From: JAFECT01 sp964432415
Lineage (GTDB): Bacteria; Pseudomonadota; Alphaproteobacteria; Caulobacterales; Caulobacteraceae
Direction: 5' to 3'
NCBI GenBank assembly: GCA_964432415.1
Contig: CAYSNW010000011.1
Span: forward strand, 1-64,000
DNA: 64,000 nt
Shown: one piece after another, positions 26,931-33,286 of the stretch
How the letters are laid out: each line of letters opens with the position of its first letter
Position numbering within the stretch: the stretch's first letter is position 1
Notes under the pieces: model-generated
Told to the model about the DNA's origin: nothing
The model's database searches: none
The model's input: only the letters and a program-made list of their open reading frames with translations
Translations under genes and position numbers: made by a program

Positions 26931-27206
26931 ATGAAGCTCCGCACTCTCGTTCTCGCCACCGCGGCCATCGCCGCTCTCTCGGTCGCCGCTTGCCAGAAGA
27001 AGGACGCTGCTGCGCCCGCCGCTGACGCCGCTCCGGCCGCTGCCGCTCCGGCCGCTGACGCCGCCGCTGCTCCGGCCGCCGCTGCTCCGGCTGCTGACGC
27101 CGCCGCCCCCGCCGCCGCTCCGGCTGGCGACATGAAGGCCGCCGACACCAAGGCCGCTCCGGCCAAGTCGGACATGAAGGCCGCTGACGCGCCGAAGAAG
27201 AAGTAA
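26931..27206 (+). CDS. Small Ala/Pro-rich lipoprotein-like protein
   Basis: The product has 91 residues: a lipoprotein signal (TLVLATAAIAALSVAAC, lipobox Cys near 22), then QKKDAA, then about 45 residues of repeated APAADAA units, then a Lys-rich end with DMKAAD repeated and KKK. The low-complexity part comes from reiterated GCTCCGGCCGCT-like DNA, so its length probably varies among strains. Function is unknown; small Ala/Lys-rich lipoproteins may contact peptidoglycan or the outer membrane. AAGGAAATG lies just upstream, and a strong terminator follows 31 bp after the stop. It appears monocistronic. Confidence 0.75.
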   Translation: MKLRTLVLATAAIAALSVAACQKKDAAAPAADAAPAAAAPAADAAAAPAAAAPAADAAAPAAAPAGDMKAADTKAAPAKSDMKAADAPKKK

Positions 27207-27236
27207 TCCCGACGCCCCATAAGGGGTTCGAGATGG

Positions 27237-27265
27237 GGGCCGCTCCTTCCGGAGCGGCCCTTTTT
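27237..27265 (+). terminator. Intrinsic terminator after the Ala-rich lipoprotein gene
   Basis: A 10-bp GC-rich stem (arms 27237-27246 and 27251-27260, loop TTCC) is followed directly by five T residues, a textbook Rho-independent terminator. Confidence 0.9.
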
Positions 27266-27299
27266 CGTGTCTGCTCGGTCGAGTTCGGGAGAGCGCGTG

Positions 27300-27821
27300 A
27301 TGGCGGCGGAGTCTTCAGGCCGGACCTGCGGCGCCTGCACCCTGTGCTGCAAGGTTCTCGCCGTCGATGAACTCGACAAGCCCATGGGCGCCTGGTGCCG
27401 GCACTGCGCGCCCGGCAAGGGCTGCGGCATTTACGAGGAACGACCGGCGCCCTGCCGCAGCTTCGCCTGCCTGTGGCTGTCGGACTCCAGCGTGCCGGAC
27501 GACCTCAGGCCCGACCGCTCCAAGGTGGTGTTCGACAGCGACAGCGGGGGCAGGCGCCTGATCGCGCGCTGCGACCCGGGCCATCCCACGGCCTGGCGGC
27601 GTGAGCCGATTTACGGCCAGCTCAAGGCCTGGGCCCGCGAGGGCGAGGGCAGGGGAGAACTGGTGGTCGCCGTCGCCGGGCGGCGGGTCTGGGTGATCGG
27701 GCCGGACGAGGACCTCGATCTCGGCGATCTGGAGCCAGGATTGGCCTTCTCGGTCGAGCGGACGCCCGCGGGCCGCCTGCAGGTCAGGTTCGGCTCGAGC
27801 CCGCGCCCGACAGTCGGTTGA
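27300..27821 (+). CDS. YkgJ-like cysteine-cluster protein
   Basis: The protein of 173 residues carries eight or more cysteines in its first 70 residues, in CGACTLCCKVLAVDEL, WCRHCAPGKGCGIYEERPAPCRSFACLWL. This is the pattern of the putative zinc/iron-chelating YkgJ-type family (UPF0153). No catalytic function is established for this family. The start is the ATG at 27300, 9 bases after GGAGAG; an upstream GTG lies inside the preceding terminator and is unlikely. The last 38 bp overlap the convergent acyltransferase gene. Confidence 0.8.
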   Translation: MAAESSGRTCGACTLCCKVLAVDELDKPMGAWCRHCAPGKGCGIYEERPAPCRSFACLWLSDSSVPDDLRPDRSKVVFDSDSGGRRLIARCDPGHPTAWRREPIYGQLKAWAREGEGRGELVVAVAGRRVWVIGPDEDLDLGDLEPGLAFSVERTPAGRLQVRFGSSPRPTVG

Positions 27822-28938
27822 AGAACCGCCGCGCCGGGTCCTCGATGAAGCGGTAGGTCAGGTTCGAACTCGCGATCACCAGGGCGACGACGCTCAGCGC
27901 CAGGGCGTCCAGGACCCACGTCCCGCCCAGCACGATCACGTTCTTCTGGCCGTTCGGGTCGGTGACCTGCAGCCCGTAGTGATCGGCGAACAGATAGATC
28001 AGGGTGGTGGCCAGCCCCACGAACAGGGTGTGGGTCAGGTAGATCGAATAGGAGATCGTCCCCAGCCTCAGGCAGGCGGGCGCCCGCAGCAGGGCGCAGA
28101 CGGGGCCCTTTTCGAAGGCGAAGACCATGACCGCGAAGGCGAAGACCAGGGTCTTGGTCAGGGGCGGCATATCGGGCCCGTAGAGGAACATGGCCACGAC
28201 CAGGCCGAGCGCCAGGATGTCCAGGCCCCAGAACGCGCCCAGGCGAAGCTTTCGGGCCTGCTTGAACAGGCTCCAGGTCAACATGCCCAGGAAGAAGCCG
28301 ATCATGTAGTCGGCGCGATTGAAAAGAATCTCCATCCGTTCCGCGAGACCGCCGTAGTCGACGAAGGCTTCCGAGAAGAAGAAGGCCACCAGCGCCAGAC
28401 CGGCGACCGCCGCGCCGAGCCAGGTCCGCCGCCCGCAGATCAGGATCAACAGGCCGGCGAAGAGGCTGGTCCACAGCTCGACGCCGATGCTCCAGGACGG
28501 ATAGTTCCAGTCGAGCTCGTGCGGGCCCCAGGCCTGGGTCAGGGTCAGAACCGACCAGAAACCTTCCCAGCTGGTCTCGCCGGTGAAGGCCGGTTCCTGG
28601 CCATAGTTCAGTTTCCAGAACTCGATGGCCAACCAGACCAGCATGACGAAGACATGCAGCGGCACGAGGCGGCCGACCCGGCGCACGCCGTACTGGATCA
28701 GCTGGCCGAGCGAGCGGATGCGGTCCTCGTAGACGCTGGCGATCACGAAGCCGCTCAGCACGAAGAAGAAGTCCACCGCCACATAGGCGTTGTGGAAAAA
28801 GGCGTAGAAATGGGTCGCCGCGTTCAGGTGATAGAAGATCACCGTCACGGCCAGAAAGCCGCGGCAGGACTCGAGCACCTCGAAACGCCAGCGTGGCGCC
28901 TGCGCCTCGCTTGCCGGATAGGCCGTCTCAGCCGACAT
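27784..28938 (-). CDS. Acyltransferase 3 family membrane protein (OafA/YrhL type)
   Basis: The protein of 384 residues is strongly hydrophobic, with about ten transmembrane segments. It opens with FEVLESCRGFLAVTVIFYHL, the conserved motif containing the Arg and the catalytic-type His of AT-3 enzymes. FFFVLSGFVIASVY and RRVGRLVPLHV follow, also family hallmarks. Such enzymes O-acylate surface polysaccharides, lipid A, peptidoglycan or osmoregulated glucans at the inner membrane. No glycan cluster is nearby, so the acceptor is unknown. The start is the ATG at MSAETAYP; upstream in-frame sequence is noncoding and belongs to the divergent promoter. Confidence 0.9.
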   Translation of the reverse strand: MSAETAYPASEAQAPRWRFEVLESCRGFLAVTVIFYHLNAATHFYAFFHNAYVAVDFFFVLSGFVIASVYEDRIRSLGQLIQYGVRRVGRLVPLHVFVMLVWLAIEFWKLNYGQEPAFTGETSWEGFWSVLTLTQAWGPHELDWNYPSWSIGVELWTSLFAGLLILICGRRTWLGAAVAGLALVAFFFSEAFVDYGGLAERMEILFNRADYMIGFFLGMLTWSLFKQARKLRLGAFWGLDILALGLVVAMFLYGPDMPPLTKTLVFAFAVMVFAFEKGPVCALLRAPACLRLGTISYSIYLTHTLFVGLATTLIYLFADHYGLQVTDPNGQKNVIVLGGTWVLDALALSVVALVIASSNLTYRFIEDPARRFFNRLSGAGSSRT

Positions 28939-29086
28939 GGCTCCCCCCAGGGAAGACCCTAACCCGGGCCCGGGCGGAAGCGCCAGCGCAGGCGCGCGTG
29001 GGGTGTGCGGCGCCTCACAGCTTCGGTCGTCGCGCGGGCCTATCGCGATGGCGGGGCGAAGCGCGCCCCGGCACAGGAGGACAATC

Positions 29087-29830
29087 ATGCGCATTCGTAT
29101 CTTCGGCGCCGCGGCAGGCGTCATGGCGGCCCTGTGGGCGAGCGGAGCCCTGGCCCAGCCGGTGGCCATGATCGGCGCAGGCAACACCGACATACTGTCC
29201 ACCCAGGGCGGCGGCCATGTCGATGATTGGTCGGTCAACGGCGCGGTCGCCACGCCCGTGGGCGCCTCGCGCTGGAAGGTGCAGGGCGACGCCGCCTACA
29301 ACAGCCTTAGCGGCAATGGCGCCGACGTGCGCATCACCAACCTGGCGGCCACCCTGTTCCGAGAGGGCGAGCACGGACGCCTCGGCGTCACCGCCGGACA
29401 CAACGCCTTCACCAACGGACTGTCGAGCTACACGAACTACGGCGCCTTCGGCGAGTACTGGGCCGGCGAGCGCACCACCCTGGCGGTCAAGGCCGGGACG
29501 ATCCAGGGCGGCGGCGATCATGGCTCCTACTACGGCGCCCAGATCGTCGCCTATCCGCGCTCCAGTCTCGCCCTGAGCGCGTCCTACGAGCATCTCGAGC
29601 AGGGCGGGGCCGATATTTCGGTCTCGACGGCGCAGGCCGAAACCTCGCTCTCCGAGCACAGTCCGCTGTCGCTGCGGGCCGGCTACGCCTACGTCGACCT
29701 CAACGGCATCCACGCCAATGCCTGGACGGCAGGCTTCACTTGGCGTTTCGGCGCACGGGGAAGTCTCGTTCAGCGCCACCGGAGCGGCCCCGACACCTGG
29801 GGCGTGGGCGCCACGACCCTGAAGTTCTGA
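29087..29830 (+). CDS. Exported protein, probably a small outer-membrane beta-barrel
   Basis: The protein of 247 residues follows a perfect AGGAGG ribosome site and has a signal peptide ending ALAQP. The mature chain has alternating amphipathic strands rich in Gly, Ser and aromatic residues, for instance RWKVQGDAAYNSLSGNGAD and SLALSASYEHLEQGGADI, and ends ATTLKF with the C-terminal Phe typical of outer-membrane barrels. I do not recognise the family. It is followed by a strong hairpin and appears monocistronic. Confidence 0.7.
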   Translation: MRIRIFGAAAGVMAALWASGALAQPVAMIGAGNTDILSTQGGGHVDDWSVNGAVATPVGASRWKVQGDAAYNSLSGNGADVRITNLAATLFREGEHGRLGVTAGHNAFTNGLSSYTNYGAFGEYWAGERTTLAVKAGTIQGGGDHGSYYGAQIVAYPRSSLALSASYEHLEQGGADISVSTAQAETSLSEHSPLSLRAGYAYVDLNGIHANAWTAGFTWRFGARGSLVQRHRSGPDTWGVGATTLKF

Positions 29831-29836
29831 TCGCGC

Positions 29837-29865
29837 ACGGGGCCGGGAGCCATTCCCGGCCCCGT
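29837..29865. terminator. Bidirectional hairpin between the barrel-like gene and tRNA-Cys
   Basis: A perfect 12-bp inverted repeat (arms 29837-29848 and 29854-29865, loop of five) lies 6 bp after the stop codon. A T-rich run (TTATTTTT, 29876-29883) follows on the plus strand. It also lies downstream of the tRNA-Cys on the minus strand and may serve both. Confidence 0.75.
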
Positions 29866-29894
29866 ATGTGCGCACTTATTTTTGGGAGGAAGAT

Positions 29895-29968
29895 TGGAGG
29901 CCTGACCGAGACTCGAACTCGGGTACACGGATTTGCAGTCCGCTGCGTAACCACTCCGCCATCAGGCC
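29895..29968 (-). tRNA. tRNA-Cys (anticodon GCA)
   Basis: Read on the minus strand, the 74-nt gene begins GGCCTGA, pairs with TCAGGCC at the 3' end, has anticodon GCA in ACTGCAAAT, a GTTCGAGTC T-loop, discriminator T73 (the cysteine identity base) and an encoded CCA. All four stems can be drawn. Confidence 0.97.
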
Positions 29969-30134
29969 GTCCGCCCGGCGCAAGCCGCGCACGGGAGGGG
30001 AGTGGCTATCAGATCGTCCTTCGCGCCGCAACGCGTCCCTTGTCGAACGCGGCGAACGTTGCGCGGCCGGTCGCGCGCGCCCTATAAGCGCGCCTGACTT
30101 TGCAGACTCGCTTTCCCTCGAAAGGCTCCGTGCG

Positions 30135-30764
30135 ATGGATTTTGTCTCGGCGCGCACGAACATGGTCGAATCCCAGGTGCGGACCAGCGACGTCACCGAC
30201 CTGGAGGTGATCGAGGCCATGCGCCGGGTGGCGCGCGAGCGTTTCTGCGCCCCGGCCCGCGCCTTTTCCGCCTACGCCGAGGTCGAACCCGAAATCTGCC
30301 CGGGCCGGTCGCTGATGAAACCGCGCGACATCGGCAAGCTGCTGCAGGCCGTACATCCCCGTCCGGGCGACACTGCGCTCTGCATCGCGGCGCCTTATGC
30401 GGCCGCGTTGCTCGCAACAATTGGTCTGAAGGTCACCGCTCAGGAAGGCGACGCCCGCGCCGCGGCGGTGGTCGAGCAGGCGCTGGACGACTATGGCGTG
30501 CGTCTGGTCACCCGCGACCTGGCCGATCCCGAGCCGGGGCCCTGGGGCCTGATCGTGTGCGAAGCTTCAGTCACCCAGGTCCCGGGGGCCTGGCTCGCCG
30601 CGCTGGCGCCGGAGGGACGACTCGCGGCGGTGGAGGGATCGGGGCGTACGGGCCAGGCGAAGGTCTGGGTGCGCGGCGCCGGCGCCACAGCGCCGCGGAT
30701 CGTGTTCGACGCCGCGCCGCCGATGCTGGCGGGCTTTGAAAAGCTCCCTACATTCCAGTTCTGA
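30135..30764 (+). CDS. Degenerate protein-L-isoaspartate O-methyltransferase-like protein
   Basis: The protein of 209 residues aligns with the PIMT/Pcm family. NMVESQVRTSDVTD and VIEAMRRVARERFCA match the conserved N-terminal region, and RSLMKPRDIGKLLQAVHPRPGD matches the segment before the cofactor site. The glycine-rich SAM motif expected next (D-x-G-x-G-x-G type) is replaced by ALCIAAPYAAALLA, so binding of S-adenosylmethionine is doubtful. It lies 153 bp upstream of tolC on the same strand. It could be an enzyme with relaxed cofactor binding or a pseudoenzyme; repair of isoaspartate should not be assumed. Confidence 0.8.
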   Translation: MDFVSARTNMVESQVRTSDVTDLEVIEAMRRVARERFCAPARAFSAYAEVEPEICPGRSLMKPRDIGKLLQAVHPRPGDTALCIAAPYAAALLATIGLKVTAQEGDARAAAVVEQALDDYGVRLVTRDLADPEPGPWGLIVCEASVTQVPGAWLAALAPEGRLAAVEGSGRTGQAKVWVRGAGATAPRIVFDAAPPMLAGFEKLPTFQF

Positions 30765-30917
30765 GACTATCTCGGTGCGGCGCCGGCTATGGCCTGGCGA
30801 CGGAACCCGAGGGCGCCTACGTGAAAAAAGCTTAACTGGCCTAGCGCTGGCGGTGCGGGCACAGGGTGATTTAATAGACAACGGGCCCGACAATCGCGGC
30901 CTTGAGGGGATTAGGCA

Positions 30918-32396
30918 GTGATACACGCACGCCGTCGCGCCCTGTGGTCCGCCGCGGCCATGGGTCTGGTGCTTTCCATCGGCGCTTCCGCCGCCAGCGC
31001 GGAATCGCTGCTGGACGCCGTGACCCTGGCTTACCAGACCAATCCGACCCTGCAGCAGCAGCGCGCCAGCCAGCGCGCCGTCGACGAGGAATATGTTCAG
31101 GCCCGCTCAAGCCTGCGGCCCCAGATCACCGCCTCGGCCAGCGCCAGCCGCTCCCAGGGCTTCGGCGCGACAAGCAGCACGGCCTCCTCGGTCGGGATCA
31201 CGGCCACCACGCCGCTGCTGACCGGCGGCCGCATCGTCACCGCCGTGGACGCCGCCCAGGCCGACATCCTGCAGGGCCGCGAGAACCTGCGCACCGTCGA
31301 GTCCTCGGTCCTGGCCTCGGTGATCCAGGCCTATGTCGATGTCCGCCGCGACATCGAGGCGCTGAACATCAACCAGGAGAACGTCAAGGTCCTGCAGCGC
31401 CAGCTGGAAGAGACCCAGGCCCGCTTCGACGTGGGCGAACTGACCCGCACCGACGTGGCCCAGGCCCAGGCCCGCCTGGCGGCCGCGCAATCGTCGCTGT
31501 CCGCCGCCGAGGCCCAGCTGTCCGTCAGCCGCGCGGCCTACGCCGCCCTGGTAGGCCAGGCGCCCACCGACCTGACGCCCGAGCCCCTGCTGCCCGGCGT
31601 GCCGGCCACCTTCGACGAGGCGATGGACATCGCCCAGAAGGAAAACCCCGGCCTGCGCGCTTCGGAGTACGCCCAGCAGGCTACCCGCGCCCGCGTGGCC
31701 GCGGCCCGGGCCGATTATCTTCCCTCCGTGTCGGTCACCGCCAGCTACGGCGTGCAGACCAGCCCGACCCTGGGTCTGCCGCTGCAGGATCGCGACAGCC
31801 TGCGCGCCACGGCCTCGGTCTCGGTGCCCCTGTTCACCGGCGGCCTGACCGCGTCGCGCGTGCGCGCCGCCCTGGAACGCGACAACGCAGCCCTGTCGGC
31901 CATCGACGGCCAGCGCCGCACGGTGCTGCAGTCGGTCAGCCAGGCCTGGGCCCGGGTGATCTCGACCAAGGCCTCGCTCGCGTCCAACATCGAGCAGGTG
32001 AAGGCCGCAACCATCGCCGCCGAAGGCGTGCGCCAGGAAGCCCAGGTCGGCCTGCGCACCACCCTGGACGTGCTCAACGCCGAACAGGAGTTGCGCACCG
32101 CCCAGCTGGCCCTGATCGCGTCGCGTCACGACAACTACGTCGCCACCGCCCAACTGCTGCAGGCGATGGGTCGGCTGGAGGCCAAGGATCTGGTCAACGC
32201 CGTGCCGGTCTACGATGCGAAGAAGAACTTCGACCGGGTCAAGCACAAGGGCGGGGTGATCTGGGAACCGCTGATCGAGGCGATGGACCAGCTCGGCAAG
32301 CCCTCCGGCGACCATCCGACGGTCACCACCGACGCGCCGATCGACACCCAGCTGAAGGCGAAGTCGCGCAAGACGGCGCTTCCGAAGAAGCCCTGA
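30918..32396 (+). CDS. tolC: TolC-family outer-membrane efflux/secretion protein
   Basis: The protein of 492 residues begins at a GTG and has a signal peptide ending SAASA. It contains the two-fold repeated outer-membrane efflux protein domain: long helices of the tunnel (QRAVDEEYVQARSSL, NQENVKVLQRQLEETQARFDVGELTRTDVAQAQ) and strands of the barrel, with the second half beginning near AMDIAQKENPGLRASEYA. TolC channels connect to inner-membrane exporters for drugs or type I secreted proteins. In Caulobacter a TolC homologue next to popZ takes part in S-layer secretion, but no exporter is adjacent here. Confidence 0.93.
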   Translation: MIHARRRALWSAAAMGLVLSIGASAASAESLLDAVTLAYQTNPTLQQQRASQRAVDEEYVQARSSLRPQITASASASRSQGFGATSSTASSVGITATTPLLTGGRIVTAVDAAQADILQGRENLRTVESSVLASVIQAYVDVRRDIEALNINQENVKVLQRQLEETQARFDVGELTRTDVAQAQARLAAAQSSLSAAEAQLSVSRAAYAALVGQAPTDLTPEPLLPGVPATFDEAMDIAQKENPGLRASEYAQQATRARVAAARADYLPSVSVTASYGVQTSPTLGLPLQDRDSLRATASVSVPLFTGGLTASRVRAALERDNAALSAIDGQRRTVLQSVSQAWARVISTKASLASNIEQVKAATIAAEGVRQEAQVGLRTTLDVLNAEQELRTAQLALIASRHDNYVATAQLLQAMGRLEAKDLVNAVPVYDAKKNFDRVKHKGGVIWEPLIEAMDQLGKPSGDHPTVTTDAPIDTQLKAKSRKTALPKKP

Positions 32397-32475
32397 GCGT
32401 TTACTTCTCGGTAAACCTTCGTTGATCTCCTCGCCTGAGGATGCGAAGGCGTTTGCGACGGCGTGCGGTCGGCCT

Positions 32476-32524
32476 GAAGCATGTCAGCAAAAGTGGTTCG
32501 CACTTTTGCGCCCGGACATGCTTC
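32476..32524. repeat. REP-like intergenic palindrome, first module
   Basis: The outer arms GAAGCATGTC (32476-32485) and GACATGCTTC (32515-32524) enclose inner arms GCAAAAGTG (32487-32495) and CACTTTTGC (32501-32509). This nested, cruciform-capable palindrome has the look of the intergenic mosaic repeats common in alphaproteobacteria. It lies between tolC and popZ. Confidence 0.75.
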
Positions 32525-32536
32525 AAGCCTTGGATG

Positions 32537-32588
32537 TAGAGCACGATTCAACGATCAGACGGATTTCATCTGATCGCATCGTGCTCTA
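32537..32588. repeat. REP-like intergenic palindrome, second module
   Basis: The outer arms TAGAGCACGA (32537-32546) and TCGTGCTCTA (32579-32588) enclose inner arms CGATCAGA (32552-32559) and TCTGATCG (32569-32576). It follows the first module after 12 bp, forming a two-module mosaic 49 bp upstream of popZ. It may also affect termination of tolC transcription. Confidence 0.75.
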
Positions 32589-32636
32589 GGCTGCTACGCT
32601 AACGGTCCACCCCCGAACACGAAGACGGCTCAGCTC

Positions 32637-33221
32637 ATGTCTGAACAGACCGCCCAAGAACCCACGATGGAGGAAATCCTCGCCTCCATCCGTCGCATCA
32701 TCTCGGAAGACGACGCGCCCGCCGCGGAGGCCGCGCCTGCGCCCGCGCCGGCCCCTGAACCTGAGCCCGCGCCTGCTCCGGTCGAGGTTTCACCGGCCCT
32801 GATGGACGAGACTCCCTCCCACGAGGAGGACGATGTGCTCGAGCTGACCCAGCGCTATGACGAGCCCGCGCCCGAGCCGATCCAGACCCTCGGCGACCTG
32901 GACGTGACCGCCCGCTACGACCCGCCGGCCCCCGCGCCGGAGCCCGAGCCGATCTACCGGCCCGAGCCGACGCCGGCCTACGATGAAGGCCCGGTCGATT
33001 CGCTGATCAGCGACCGCACCGCCGACATCTCGGCGTCTGCCTTCGCGGGTCTGGCCTCCTCCATCCTGATGCCGAGCGCCGGCCGCTCGCTGGAAGACCT
33101 GGTGAAGGAGCTGATGAAGCCGATGCTGCGCGACTGGCTGGACAAGAACCTGCCCGCCATCGTCGAAGCCCAGGTACGGATCGCGGTAGAAGACGTCGCC
33201 CGCCGGGCGACCGCGCGCTAG
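32637..33221 (+). CDS. popZ: Polar organizing protein PopZ
   Basis: The protein of 194 residues has the three-part PopZ layout. A conserved N-terminal helix (EPTMEEILASIRRIISEDD) binds partners such as ParB. A Pro/Glu-rich acidic disordered middle (about 27-120) controls condensate fluidity. A C-terminal helical oligomerisation region (RSLEDLVKELMKPMLRDWLDK onward) closes the protein. PopZ forms the polar microdomain that anchors chromosome origins through ParB and recruits cell-cycle kinases. Gene order popZ-valS matches Caulobacter. Confidence 0.95.
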   Translation: MSEQTAQEPTMEEILASIRRIISEDDAPAAEAAPAPAPAPEPEPAPAPVEVSPALMDETPSHEEDDVLELTQRYDEPAPEPIQTLGDLDVTARYDPPAPAPEPEPIYRPEPTPAYDEGPVDSLISDRTADISASAFAGLASSILMPSAGRSLEDLVKELMKPMLRDWLDKNLPAIVEAQVRIAVEDVARRATAR

Positions 33222-33247
33222 CCCTTTTCCTCCAATTCAAGATAGGA

Positions 33248-33277
33248 GGGCGGGGACCTTAGGCCCCCGCCCTTTTT
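33248..33277 (+). terminator. Intrinsic terminator between popZ and valS
   Basis: An 8-bp stem (GGGCGGGG 33248-33255, CCCCGCCC 33265-33272) is followed by five T residues, ending 9 bp before the valS ATG. A terminator so close to the start means that the valS promoter is either inside popZ or that readthrough is regulated. Confidence 0.85.
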
Positions 33278-33286
33278 CATTGTCCG

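Noticed and set aside
26985..27125. Tandem DNA repeat of GCTCCGGCCGCT-like units as a minisatellite or CRISPR-like array
   Set aside because: It is in-frame coding for APAADAA units of a small lipoprotein, with no spacers of constant length. No CRISPR array or cas gene was found in the window.
27267..27299. Upstream GTG start for the cysteine-cluster gene
   Set aside because: It lies right after the T run of the preceding terminator, lacks a ribosome site, and adds residues unlike the family. The ATG at 27300 has GGAGAG upstream.
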